The notes under the pieces are model-generated. The model searched no databases, was not told the DNA's origin, and worked only from the letters and a program-made list of their open reading frames with translations. Of a stretch of DNA of 64,000 nucleotides, positions 29,715 through 40,096 are shown piece by piece. This DNA is from Variovorax sp. TBS-050B (GTDB taxonomy: Bacteria > Pseudomonadota > Gammaproteobacteria > Burkholderiales > Burkholderiaceae_C), in assembly GCF_029893635.1 (NCBI RefSeq), contig NZ_JARXYR010000002.1, positions 3,013,001 through 3,077,000 of the forward strand. The letters are read 5' to 3'. Position 1 is the first letter of the stretch. Each line of letters begins with the position of its first letter. Position numbers and translations under genes: made by a program.

Positions 29715-31923
29715 TTACCAGCGGTACGTCGCCGTCGCCACCGCCGTGCGCTGCGTGCCGTAGTAGCAGTAGGCGTAGGCGCAGTTGGCGATGTAGGTCT
29801 TGTTGGTCAGGTTGCGCAGGTTGAGCGCGAGCGTCCAGCGGTCGATGTCGTAGCCGATCATCGCGTCGATCAGCGTGTACGCCGGCAGCTTGGCCGGTGC
29901 GGCCACTTCGCCGTCGCCACGGGTGGAGCCGTTGAAGCGCGCGCCCAGGCCCACCTTCACGCCGTTGCTGAAGCGGTAGTCGGCCCACACCGAGAGGCGG
30001 TTGCGCGGCACCGCGGTGGCCTGCTTGCCGATCTCCGATTCGCGGCTGCTGGCGGTGACGATCGCGCGCGGCGTGTAGGCATAGGAGGCCGTGAGGTTCA
30101 GGCGCGGCATGAGCTCGGTGGTGGCCTCGAGTTCGAGGCCGCGCACCGAGATCTCGCCGGTCTGCTTCGGCATGAAGTTCGCGTCATAGGTGATGTAGTT
30201 CTTGCGGCGCAGGTCGAAGATGGCCGCGCTGTAGAGCGACTTGCCGCCCGGCGGCTGGTAGCGCACGCCGGCCTCGTACTGGCGGCCGCTCTCGGGCTTG
30301 AACGGCGTCCTGGTGGTCGGATCGACGGTGCCCGTGGGCGCGAAGGATTCGGCATAGCTCAGGTACGGCGCGATGCCGTTGGGCATCAGGTACACCAGGC
30401 CCGCGCGCTTGGTGAACTTGTGCTCCGAGATCTGCTGCGTGGTGCCGTCGAAGCGGCTGTAGGCGCTGCTGCGCGCGCTGTCGTAGCGCCCGCCCAGCGT
30501 GAGCGACCAGCGGTCGCCCCACTTGATCTGGTCCTGCAGGTAGAAGCCGGTCTGGGTGAGGCGGCTCACGCCGTTGACGTAGGGGCTGGGGATGTCGATC
30601 GGCGCGCCGTAGACCGGCGCATAGATGTCGAGCAGCGGCAGGCCGGGCCCGCCGCTGTAGGTGTACTGGTCGATGCGGGTGCGCTGGTAGTCCAGGCCCA
30701 TGAGCAGCGTGTGCTGCCAGTCGCCCGAGCGCAGCTTGGCCTGCACCTGGTTGTCCATGGTGACGGAGCTGGTGCTCTCCTGGCTGCCGAACGGTCCGCG
30801 CGCGAGGTAGCGGTAGTTGATCGGGTTCAGTGCGTTGCTCGGGTCCAGCGGCGCGAAGGTCGGCGCCTGCAGCGCCCGGTAGTCGACCTCGAGCTTGCCG
30901 TAGCGCAGCTTCTGGCGCACGGTCCAGGTGTCGTTGATGCGATGCTCGAGCTGGTAGCCGATCATCTTCTGGTCGTGGTTGAAGTGATCGAAGTTCGGAT
31001 CGCCGGTGTTGAGGTCGGGCGGAACGATGGTGCCGATGCGCGTCGGTTTCAGCGAGCCTTCCATCGGGCGGATGCGCGAATAGGCGCCGGCGCGGTTCTT
31101 CTGGTACTGGCCCAGCAGCGTGAAGGTGGTGTCGGCCGAGGGCTTCCAGGTGATCGAGGGCGCGATGTAGGTGCGGTCGTCGCGCGAGCTGCCGCCCGGC
31201 AGCTGGGCGTCGCGCAGCACGCCGGTGATGCGGTAGAGCACCTTGCCTTCGGCGTCGAGCGCGCCCGAGAAGTCGCCGGCGATCTGGCGGCGCGCATCGT
31301 TGCCGTACTGCAGCTGGATCTCGCGCACGGGTTCGGCCGTGGGCAGCTTGCTCACGATGTTGACCACGCCGCCGGGGCTGGCCATGCCGTAGAGCACCGA
31401 GGCCGGTCCGCGCAGCACCTCGATGCGCTCGGAGCCGTAGTTCTCGGTCTTCCAGACGCCCCAGGTGCCGTTGTTGCGCAGCGGCATGCCGTCGAGGTAG
31501 AAAACCGGGCGCATAGCCGTCGAAGCCGCGGATGGTGATCCAGTCGTAGCGCGAATCGGCGCCGAAGGGCGAGATGCTGACGCCGGGCGTGTAGCCGAGC
31601 GCGTCCTTGACGTTGGTGGCGCCGATGACGTCGATGCGGTCGGCCGTGATGACCGAGATCGACTGCGGCGTCTCGACGACGGGGGTGTCGGTCTTGCTGC
31701 CGGCCGTGCTGCGCTTGGCGAGGTAGCCGTTGACGCGGCCGGTGGCCGATTCCTCCGTGTTGGCATTGACGGTGATCGCGGGCAGCGTCGGGCTGGCGGC
31801 CTGGGGCTGTGGCTGCTGCTCCGCGGACTGGGCCGAGGCGCTCAGGCTGCAGAAGGAGAAGGCCGTTCCGAAGGCGGCGGCGAGCGCGGCATTCAGAAGG
31901 CGTTGGCGGGGCAGGCGAGGCAT
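29715..31923 (-). pseudogene. TonB-dependent siderophore receptor with one-base frameshift
   Basis: Read with one frame change this is a full receptor of about 735 residues (FhuE/FpvA-like family). It has a signal peptide (ending about A-S-A-Q-S), a TonB-box-like P-A-I-T-V-N-A, plug motifs (T-P-Q-S-I-S-V-I, E-V-L-R-G-P-A-S-V-L-Y-G, G-G-V-V-N-I-V) and a C-terminal barrel ending Y-R-W. There is no N-terminal signalling (STN) domain. The frame breaks after G-F-D-G-Y-A-P-G: four A (31501-31504, plus strand) where three would restore F-Y-L-D-G-M-P-L. Either the gene is broken or phase-variable, or this is a homopolymer sequencing error; all other receptor features are intact. It follows the monooxygenase gene and probably imports the ferric product. 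Confidence 0.85.
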
Positions 31924-32021
31924 AGGGTTGGTTACTCCAGCTTGAATACGACTTGTTTACATCCAGGCGCCCGGGCCGGCCCGATGCCGGCCCTGGCGCT
32001 CCCAACCATGAGACGTTTGAC

Positions 32022-32057
32022 TTAAAAAAAAGGAGACAGGCGCGCGGCCTGTCTCCT
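32022..32057 (-). terminator. Rho-independent terminator after the monooxygenase gene
   Basis: An 11-base perfect stem (AGGAGACAGGC / GCCTGTCTCCT) with a 5-base loop. It is followed, reading leftward, by a run of eight T. It lies 50 bases after the monooxygenase stop, so the receptor gene probably has its own promoter within the roughly 100 bases before 31923 or depends on read-through. Confidence 0.9.
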
Positions 32058-32106
32058 CGGGCTGTGTTCCTTGCCGGTCCCGCGCCGCCGGGGCGCGCGG
32101 TCTGGG

Positions 32107-33432
32107 CTAGGCCTGGACCGGCTGCCGCTCGTGGCGCGCGCTGTTCGCGGCGTGGGCGGCCAGGGGCGCGGCGCCGGCCGGGATCGTCTGCAGCAGGGCG
32201 TTGCCGATCTCGCCCGTGCGCACCGAGGTGACCGACAGCAGCGTGTCGCTCAGGCCGTGCGAGTCCTCGCAGGCGCCCTGCAGGAACACCGCGGGATGGA
32301 AGTCCGGCGTGCTCGCGACCCGGTAGTGGCGGTCGACCGAGAAATCGCCGAGGTAGGGCGCGAGCGGCGTGAGCAGCGCCCGGTGCTGCTCGCGCGCATA
32401 GCCGGTGGCGAGCACCACGGCGTCGTAGCGCGCGGCGTGCGCGCGGCCGGTGTTCTGGTCCACGAGCGTGAGGTGCACGCCGTCGGCCGCGGCCTCGACC
32501 TCGCGGATCGCGTGGCGGCGCAGGAAGCGCATGCGCTCCTCGCCGCGGACCTTCTGCTCGTAGAACATCTTGAAGATCTGCTGGATCAGGTCGAGGTCGG
32601 CCACCGCGTAGTTGGTGTGGGCGAATTCCTCGATCAGCGCCGCGCGCTCGTCCGCCGGCCGGCCGTAGATGTAGTCGGTGAACTCGACGTTGAAGACTTC
32701 GTTGACGAAAGGGCTGTCGTCCGAGGGACGGATCGATCGTGCGCGCATGATCAGGTCCACCTGCGGGGCGTGCGGCCGGCCCTGCAGGTCCATGAAGATC
32801 TCGGCCGCGCTCTGACCCGCGCCGACGATCGCGATGCGGCCGGCCGCGGCCAGCCCGTCCATGCTGCGCAGGTAGCTGCTCGAATGGAACACGCGCGGGT
32901 CGCCGCGCAGCGGGCGGAAGGCATCGGGGATGTTCGGCGTGCCGCCGATGCCGACCACGAGGTTGCGCGCGAGCCGCTCGGTCACGCGGCCGGCGGCGTC
33001 GCGCGAGCGCACGCGCAGCAGCGAGACCTCGCCGCGGCCCTCGGTCTCGGGCAGCACCTCGAACACCTCCTCGCCGTAGACGCAGGCATCCTCGAACTGG
33101 GCCGCGGCCCAGCCCAGGTAGTCGTTGAACTCGTGCCGGCTCGGGAAGAAGGTCTTGAGGTTGATGAAGTCCTGCAGCCGCTGCTTCTCGTGCAGGTAGT
33201 TGATGAAGGTGAAGCGGCTCGTCGGGTTGCGCAGCGTGGCCAGGTCCTTGAGGAAGGAGATCTGCATGTGCGCCTGGTCGAGCATCATGTCGCGGTGCCA
33301 CGCGAAGCCGGCCTGCTTCTCGATGAACATCGCATCGACGCGGCGGCCGTCGCGGCGCTTCTCGTCGAGCGCGATGGCCAGCGCGATGTTCGAGGGGCCG
33401 AAGCCGATGCCGATGAGGTCGTGAATCACCAT
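32107..33432 (-). CDS. L-ornithine N5-monooxygenase (PvdA/SidA family)
   Basis: A 441-residue FAD- and NADPH-dependent N-hydroxylating monooxygenase. It makes N5-hydroxyornithine, the first step towards hydroxamate ligands. Seen: FAD motif I-G-F-G-P-S-N at 8-14, the substrate-loop stretch H-M-Q-I-S-F-L-K-D-L, the NADPH motif G-A-G-Q-S-A-A-E-I and the late A-T-G-Y-A motif. Length is normal for PvdA. AAGGAAA precedes the ATG. It is the last gene of the leftward arm FhuF - formyltransferase - acetyltransferase - monooxygenase and ends at a strong terminator. Confidence 0.95.
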   Translation of the reverse strand: MVIHDLIGIGFGPSNIALAIALDEKRRDGRRVDAMFIEKQAGFAWHRDMMLDQAHMQISFLKDLATLRNPTSRFTFINYLHEKQRLQDFINLKTFFPSRHEFNDYLGWAAAQFEDACVYGEEVFEVLPETEGRGEVSLLRVRSRDAAGRVTERLARNLVVGIGGTPNIPDAFRPLRGDPRVFHSSSYLRSMDGLAAAGRIAIVGAGQSAAEIFMDLQGRPHAPQVDLIMRARSIRPSDDSPFVNEVFNVEFTDYIYGRPADERAALIEEFAHTNYAVADLDLIQQIFKMFYEQKVRGEERMRFLRRHAIREVEAAADGVHLTLVDQNTGRAHAARYDAVVLATGYAREQHRALLTPLAPYLGDFSVDRHYRVASTPDFHPAVFLQGACEDSHGLSDTLLSVTSVRTGEIGNALLQTIPAGAAPLAAHAANSARHERQPVQA

Positions 33433-33444
33433 GACGGATTTCCT

Positions 33445-34485
33445 TTACGCAGTGTGTTGGGCGGGCGTGGCGGCAGCGGCCCCGTCGCTGCGGGGCAGCC
33501 AGAGGGCGTCGATGAAGTAGCGTTCGCGCAGCATCACCACCAGCAGCGCGCGCTTGTGCGGCAGGTCGAACTCCTTCACCTTGGCGTAGCCGGACTTGTC
33601 GAGGTTGCGGATCTGCTGCACGTGGTCGATGCGCGGCTCGCCGACGGCGCGCCGCGTGCGCGGATCGCACAGGAAGATGTAGTGCGAGATCGAGGTGAGC
33701 CATGCGGTCGCGAAGGCCCGGCCGCGGAACGCGGGCTCGCCGATCAGCACGTGCCAGCCGCGGTCGTGGTCGTCCACGTCGTAGAAGGGGGCGATGCGGC
33801 TTTCCTTGGCCCAGTAGGTCTCGAAGTAGCCGAAGGGCTCGCCGTCGAGGCAGGCGACCATCGACTGCATGTGCGGATCGCGGTCGATGGCCGCGAGGTA
33901 GGCGCGGTGCTTGTCGAGGTCGCCTTGCTCCTCCCAGATCACGGCCACGTCGGGGTCGTTCATCCAGCGGTTGAAGCGCGCGAGGTCGGCCTCGGGGTCG
34001 AAGCTGCGGAACGAGAAGGTCTTGCCGAGCCAGGGAATGAAGCGCTGGTAGAGCACGCCCTCGCGCTTCGGCGGCCGCAGCGGGTGGTACTTGCCGTGGG
34101 TGAGCGCGTAGCGCAGCGCCATCGGCGGCTGCACCGCGGGCAGCCAGAGCGCGGGCTGCTGCCACAGCATGTCGCGCCAGCAGGTGGCGCGGCCGTCTGC
34201 GGCCGGCAGCAGCACGCCCGCTTGCACGAGCGCGGCGGCCGCATGGCCGGCCGCGACGGTGAAGTGCTTGTGGCCCGGATGCTGCTCAAAGGCGGCCTCG
34301 AGCGCCGCGAGCAGGTGGTCCGTCGAGGCGTCGCTGCCGTCGAGCCATTCGAGCGTCGCATCCTGCCGGAGCTTCCAGAGCGAGCGCGAGCCGTCGTGCG
34401 TGTTGCGCACGTCCAGCGTGCCGGCCTCGTGCGTGACGGCATGCGGCTGGCCGCCTGCGTAGGAGACGTGGGAGGTGGTGGTCAT
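33445..34485 (-). CDS. N5-hydroxyornithine acetyltransferase-like GNAT (AlcB/IucB-type)
   Basis: A 346-residue protein. The C-terminal half (from about residue 145) has the AlcB/IucB acyltransferase pattern: W-L-G-K-T-F-S-F-R, D-L-A-R-F-N-R-W-M-N-D-P, V-I-W-E-E-Q-G, then G-Y-F-E-T-Y-W and F-R-G-R-A-F-A-T-A-W. This family transfers acetyl or other acyl groups from CoA to the N-hydroxyl amine of ornithine or lysine. The N-terminal 140 residues are less conserved. The start is at an ATGA overlap with the formyltransferase. The presence of both an acetyl- and a formyltransferase suggests two different hydroxamates in the product; which acyl group this one uses is inferred. Confidence 0.85.
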   Translation of the reverse strand: MTTTSHVSYAGGQPHAVTHEAGTLDVRNTHDGSRSLWKLRQDATLEWLDGSDASTDHLLAALEAAFEQHPGHKHFTVAAGHAAAALVQAGVLLPAADGRATCWRDMLWQQPALWLPAVQPPMALRYALTHGKYHPLRPPKREGVLYQRFIPWLGKTFSFRSFDPEADLARFNRWMNDPDVAVIWEEQGDLDKHRAYLAAIDRDPHMQSMVACLDGEPFGYFETYWAKESRIAPFYDVDDHDRGWHVLIGEPAFRGRAFATAWLTSISHYIFLCDPRTRRAVGEPRIDHVQQIRNLDKSGYAKVKEFDLPHKRALLVVMLRERYFIDALWLPRSDGAAAATPAQHTA

Positions 34486-35333
34486 GCGTTTCCTTCGGTG
34501 GGCTGCGGGCGTTGCCGTGCGAGCAGCGCGAGGCCCTCGTGCAGTGCGGGGAAGAGGCTGCGGTTGAAGTTGTTCCAGCGCAGTTCGAGGATGGTGTCGC
34601 CGGGGTCGATGTCGGTGGCGAGCACGTCGTGGATCACCTCGCCGGAGTCGATGCCGTTGTCCACATAGTGCAGCGAGGCGCCGGTCTTCAGGAGCGGCGC
34701 GACCGGCACGCTCTCCATCGTCGTCCAGTCCACGATCCTGCGGCCCTGCGCGCCGTGCAGCGCGTCGAGCGTGGCGTATGCGCCGCGGCGTTCGTAGGGC
34801 GATTCGGCGCGCGTGATGCCGGGGTGGATGTTGACGATGCGGCGGTGGAAGGCCGCGCCCGGCCGCACGAGTTCGTCGAGGATCACGAGCAGTCCATCGA
34901 GCACCACGATGTCGGCCTGCAGCGTCAGCAGCTTGTCGAGCAGCGTGCGCTCGAAGCGGCTCTTGGCCGCGGGCCGCTCGGCCGCATCGCGCGGCAGGCG
35001 GCGGTAGTCGGACGGCACCGCATGGAACAGGTCGGTGAGCCTGCGGCCCTGCGCCGTGAGTTCGCCCGGAAAGATCCATGGCCGTCCGGGCCGGAAGGCG
35101 AAGCCGTAGTCCTGCAGCACGGCCTGGTCCCTCGGCGAGCCCGGGTCGTCGTCGATGACGATGCCTTCGAGCGAATAGGCGTCGCCGAGCGGCGTCTCGT
35201 CGAGCGCACGGGCGAGGTATTCGAGCGGCGAGGCCATGTAGCGCCGCTCGCCCTTGTAGGCGATGTGCTGGCCGGCCTTGTCGGCGGCGGCGTTTCTCAA
35301 AGACAGGATGTAGACGAGCTTGGCCTTGGGCAT
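34482..35333 (-). CDS. N5-hydroxyornithine formyltransferase (PvdF-like)
   Basis: A 283-residue member of the formyltetrahydrofolate-dependent formyltransferase fold (PurN/Fmt family). The catalytic triad is seen as N-I-H-P-G (Asn, His) and Y-V-D-N-G-I-D-S-G with the Asp. The N-terminal extension (K-L-V-Y-I-L-S-L-R) and length match the siderophore-type PvdF/CchA enzymes that formylate N5-hydroxyornithine. Its stop overlaps the acetyltransferase start by four bases, and the FhuF gene lies 49 bases upstream in the same direction. Confidence 0.88.
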   Translation of the reverse strand: MPKAKLVYILSLRNAAADKAGQHIAYKGERRYMASPLEYLARALDETPLGDAYSLEGIVIDDDPGSPRDQAVLQDYGFAFRPGRPWIFPGELTAQGRRLTDLFHAVPSDYRRLPRDAAERPAAKSRFERTLLDKLLTLQADIVVLDGLLVILDELVRPGAAFHRRIVNIHPGITRAESPYERRGAYATLDALHGAQGRRIVDWTTMESVPVAPLLKTGASLHYVDNGIDSGEVIHDVLATDIDPGDTILELRWNNFNRSLFPALHEGLALLARQRPQPTEGNA

Positions 35334-35382
35334 GGTGTGGGGCGGGGTGGATAAGAGGAAGACGCAATGGCGCGCGATCTGT

Positions 35383-36123
35383 TCATTCGGCCGTGCGGGC
35401 GCCCTGCGCCGGCGCGAGCGGGCAGGCGTCGCACCAGTGCTCGTGCGGCAGCAGGTGGTTGAGGCAGCACTCGCGGTGCAGCTTCAGCGCGCGGTGGCCG
35501 CGGCGGTCCTGCAGCGGGTTCTCGCGCGGACCTTGCGCACCGGGCCACACGGGGGCGTGCAGCAGCCGCGCGCGGTCGTCGGCGATGGCGCTCGCGCCGC
35601 CCGTGGCGGCCAGCGCCACGTCGAACACCGGCTCCATCAGGCGCGCGGTGTTGCTCCAGAGGATCTTGGGCGCGAGCCGCGTGAGGCCGGTCAGCGCCTC
35701 GAACAGCGGCGCGAGGTGCAGCCACAAGAGCGGTGCATAGCGTTCGGCGGTGCCGCTGCCCGGCCGCGGCTGGCCGAGCTGCCGCAGGTGGAAGCCCGCG
35801 GGCGCGCCGCGCGCATCGAAGCGTACCCAGGTGTGCTCGGCCGCGATCGGGAACACGTGCTGCAGCATGCTCGCGGCCGCCATCACGGGCGGCAGCAGCA
35901 TCGCGATGTATTCGAGGCTCCAGGCCGACGCGACCGCGCGCCGGTCCGCGCCGTGCGCGCCCCGTGCGTGCGCATGGCGCTCCAGCACCTCGGCCAGCAG
36001 CGCGGGCGCGCGCAGCAGCTCGGCCACGCGCACCGCATCGGGCGGCACCGTGTCGGCGCAGTGGAGCTTTTCGCCGTGCACCGCGAGTTCGCCCGGGAAC
36101 AGCGGTTCGAGCAGGGGAATCAT
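35383..36123 (-). CDS. FhuF-type siderophore-iron reductase
   Basis: A 246-residue protein that reduces the ferric siderophore in the cytoplasm to release iron. The C-terminus has the [2Fe-2S] signature C-C-x10-C-x2-C (R-E-C-C-L-N-H then W-C-D-A-C-P), the hallmark of FhuF. The middle holds L-W-S-N-T-A, also typical. I choose the ATG at 36123 because the conserved part M-I-P-L-L-E-P-L-F-P-G-E-L begins there; an in-frame start at 36180 would add 19 residues of low-complexity character. It heads the leftward operon and is divergent from the exporter gene. Confidence 0.88.
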   Translation of the reverse strand: MIPLLEPLFPGELAVHGEKLHCADTVPPDAVRVAELLRAPALLAEVLERHAHARGAHGADRRAVASAWSLEYIAMLLPPVMAAASMLQHVFPIAAEHTWVRFDARGAPAGFHLRQLGQPRPGSGTAERYAPLLWLHLAPLFEALTGLTRLAPKILWSNTARLMEPVFDVALAATGGASAIADDRARLLHAPVWPGAQGPRENPLQDRRGHRALKLHRECCLNHLLPHEHWCDACPLAPAQGARTAE

Positions 36124-36284
36124 GGGGCGGTGCGCGGCGCGGTCATCCCCTGGAGACGGATTGGGGCCGCGCCTGTTCACCGGCGCTGAACATCCCGCAG
36201 CCTGATCCGTCTAGGCAGGGAGGGCCATGCCGCGCGGGCAGGGCCGTTTGCAAGCTGTCGCCCCCGGGGCGGAAAGAGCCTTTC

Positions 36285-37977
<1,693 letters not shown>

Positions 37978-37986
37978 AGGGGGCGA

Positions 37987-38226
37987 ATGAAGCACAAGAC
38001 ACTGACGCCCGAGGATCCCGCCTTCAGCGCCGCCTGGACGCTGTTCTGCACGCTGCATGACGCGCCCTCGCCCGAGCGCGCCGAAGCGCTCGTGCGCTGG
38101 CTCGGCGCGGGGCCGCAGAACGTCTGCGCGCTGGACGACGTGCTGACCCTGTGGGCGCTCACGGGTGCCGCGCTGATCCGCCCCGCGCTCGAGGACGCGC
38201 GGCACGAGGAAGGGCGCCTGCAGTGA
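37987..38226 (+). CDS. Short FecR N-terminal-domain-like protein
   Basis: A 79-residue protein starting 9 bases after the exporter stop with AAGGGGG as ribosome site. Its pattern A-A-W-T-L-F then A-L-V-R-W-L-G-A-G-P-Q-N-V-C-A and L-T-L-W-A-L-T-G matches the helical DUF4880/FecR N-domain layout (W ... W-L ... L-W). It resembles the protein at 1274-1480. No membrane helix or periplasmic part follows. Function unknown; a soluble partner for one of the two ECF sigma factors is an inference from this weak similarity. Confidence 0.6.
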   Translation: MKHKTLTPEDPAFSAAWTLFCTLHDAPSPERAEALVRWLGAGPQNVCALDDVLTLWALTGAALIRPALEDARHEEGRLQ

Positions 38227-38249
38227 CCCGCGCGCGGCCCGGTACCGCG

Positions 38250-38465
38250 CTACTTGCCCAGTTTGCGCAGTTCGGCCGCCATGCCGCCGATCGCATCCCA
38301 GCGGCGCCGCGCTTCCTGTGCCGCCGCGGCATGCGCGCCCGATCGGGCACGCCAGCGCGCCAGCGCGAGGCGCGCGGCCACCGCGGCATCGGGTGCGGCG
38401 CTTTCGCTCTCGACGATCAGCGCGAGCGCGCGCTCGATCAGCTTCTCGTCGGGAATGCCGGACAC
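38250..38465 (-). CDS. Short FecR N-terminal-domain-like protein after the second sigma gene
   Basis: A 71-residue frame beginning at a GTG 13 bases after the sigma stop and ending at TAG. It contains A-R-L-A-L-A-R-W-R-A-R-S-G-A-H and A-R-R-R-W-D-A-I-G-G, the W ... W spacing of the cytoplasmic FecR/DUF4880 domain. The match is weaker than for the copy at 1274-1480. Position immediately behind an ECF sigma gene supports it. The GTG start and short length make it easy to miss. Confidence 0.55.
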   Translation of the reverse strand: MSGIPDEKLIERALALIVESESAAPDAAVAARLALARWRARSGAHAAAAQEARRRWDAIGGMAAELRKLGK

Positions 38466-38478
38466 GGTGCGGCGCCGC

Positions 38479-39096
38479 TCAGCCGAAGTCTTCGGCGAGC
38501 GCGGCGTGGAAGCTTGCGCGCGACGAGACCGCGGTGGTCTCCACCAGTTCCGCGCGCAGCCGCGCGAAGGCGCGCGAGCAGTCGATCGCGGCGCGCAGCA
38601 GATGCTTGGCGACCGCCATCTCGGTGATGCCGAGCTGCTCGGCGATCTCGGCGCGCGTGTGGCCATAGGCGCGGAACAGCAGGAACACCTCGCGCCGCCG
38701 CGGCGGCAGCGCCTCGAGCGTCCGGACCACCTGTGCCAGCACCTGCTGCTGGGACGCGATGCATTCGCAGGAGGGCGCCGTTTGCCGCGCGCCGGTGCTG
38801 AAATGCGAGCCGATCCAGTCCTGCGCCACCTTGCGGCGGCGCGCGTCGTCCACGCAGAGGTTGCGCGCCACGCGGAACAGCAGCGCGCGCGGCGATTCGA
38901 TCTCCGCGCCCGGCGCCACCCCAGACGGATCGTCGATGCGGATGTCGCCCTTGCCGAGCTTGAGCGCATGCGCGTACACGCGCTCGAAGCTCGACTGCGC
39001 GATGTCGGCCGCATAGTGCGGGTCGCGCAGGTCGCGCGTCAGCTGCCGGCGCAAGTCCGCATAGTGAGCTACCAATTCCTGGACCAGGTCGCGCAT
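38479..39096 (-). CDS. ECF-family RNA polymerase sigma factor (second in locus)
   Basis: A 205-residue sigma-70 family protein. Region 2 is seen around A-A-D-I-A-Q-S-S-F-E-R-V-Y-A-H-A, and region 4 in L-P-P-R-R-R-E-V-F-L-L-F with the helix-turn-helix H-T-R-A-E-I-A-E-Q-L-G-I-T-E. Between them is a linker longer than in the first sigma. I choose the ATG at 39096 since GGGAGAAGG lies seven bases before it; an in-frame TTG at 39114 is weaker. A Fur-like inverted repeat lies about 80 bases upstream. Likely an iron-starvation FecI-type factor; which of the two sigma factors drives which arm cannot be told from sequence. Confidence 0.88.
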   Translation of the reverse strand: MRDLVQELVAHYADLRRQLTRDLRDPHYAADIAQSSFERVYAHALKLGKGDIRIDDPSGVAPGAEIESPRALLFRVARNLCVDDARRRKVAQDWIGSHFSTGARQTAPSCECIASQQQVLAQVVRTLEALPPRRREVFLLFRAYGHTRAEIAEQLGITEMAVAKHLLRAAIDCSRAFARLRAELVETTAVSSRASFHAALAEDFG

Positions 39097-39175
39097 CCGA
39101 TCGCCTTCTCCCAAGCTGCCGTGATGGTTCCGCGCGGCTGGCCCGGTGCAATGCGAAGGGCGGCGCGGATGGTTG

Positions 39176-39194
39176 AATAAGAACTATTCTTATT
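39176..39194. promoter_or_regulatory. Fur-like inverted repeat upstream of the second sigma gene
   Basis: AATAAGAA-CTA-TTCTTATT: perfect 8-base arms with a 3-base centre, in an AT-rich patch between GC-rich sequences. Symmetry and composition fit a Fur box. It is positioned to control the leftward sigma gene. Confidence 0.6.
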
Positions 39195-39328
39195 GAAGTG
39201 TAACCACAACCCGCCGGATGCCGCGCATCGCGCGACGCGAATGCGCGCGAACGTGCCTCGAAAGAGACACTCCGCGAAAAAGTGAATTCTTCTGTTTGCG
39301 ACCCGGAGGCCCCGGGCTGCAGCGCCGC

Positions 39329-40033
39329 TCAGCCGCGCCGGGGGATGCCCAGGCCGCGCACCACCGCCGGCCGCGCGACGAAGGCCTCCAGCACGCGCGC
39401 CACGTGACGGAAGTCGTCGAAGCCCACGAGTTCGCGCGCCTCGTAGAAGCCGATCAGATTGCGCACCCACGGGAAGATCGCGATGTCGGCGATGGTGTAG
39501 CTGTCGCCCATCACCCAGGCGCGGTCGGCGAGGCGCTGGTCGAGCACGCCGAGCAGGCGCTTCGACTCCGCCACGTAGCGGTCGCGCGGGCGCTTGTCCT
39601 CGTAGTCCTTGCCGGCGAAGCGGTGGAAGAAGCCGAGCTGGCCGAACATCGGGCCGATGCCGCCCATCTGGAACATCAGCCACTGCAGGGTCTGGTAGCG
39701 CTCGGCGGCATCGACCGGAATGAACTGACCGGTCTTGTCCGCGAGGTAGACGAGGATCGCACCCGATTCGAACAGCGCCAGCGGTTTGCCGCCCGGTCCG
39801 TCGGGATCGAGGATCGCGGGGATCTTGTTGTTCGGGTTCAGCGAGAGGAACTCGGGCGACATCTGGTCGTTGGTCTCGAAGCTGACCAGATGCGGCTCGT
39901 AGGGCAGGCCGGTTTCCTCCAGCATGATCGAGACCTTCACGCCGTTGGGCGTGGGCAGCGAATAGAGCTGCAGCCGCTCGGGCTGGCTCGCGGGCCATTT
40001 GCGCGTGATGGGAAAGCTGGAGAGATCGGTCAT
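39329..40033 (-). CDS. Glutathione S-transferase family protein (YfcG/YghU-like)
   Basis: A 234-residue protein with the thioredoxin-fold start L-Y-S-L-P-T-P-N-G-V-K-V-S and N-N-K-I-P-A-I, then a helical C-domain (V-M-G-D-S-Y-T-I-A-D-I-A-I-F-P-W). This matches the Nu-class GST/disulfide-bond reductases YfcG and YghU, which use glutathione. The T-P-N-G motif replaces the usual Ser/Tyr site. It stands alone after the second sigma gene, and I see no functional tie to the siderophore locus. Confidence 0.88.
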   Translation of the reverse strand: MTDLSSFPITRKWPASQPERLQLYSLPTPNGVKVSIMLEETGLPYEPHLVSFETNDQMSPEFLSLNPNNKIPAILDPDGPGGKPLALFESGAILVYLADKTGQFIPVDAAERYQTLQWLMFQMGGIGPMFGQLGFFHRFAGKDYEDKRPRDRYVAESKRLLGVLDQRLADRAWVMGDSYTIADIAIFPWVRNLIGFYEARELVGFDDFRHVARVLEAFVARPAVVRGLGIPRRG

Positions 40034-40096
40034 GTTGCTTCGTGAAATGCGGGTGGATGGACCGCACCGCCCGTCACGCGGGGCGTGGACGCCGGA

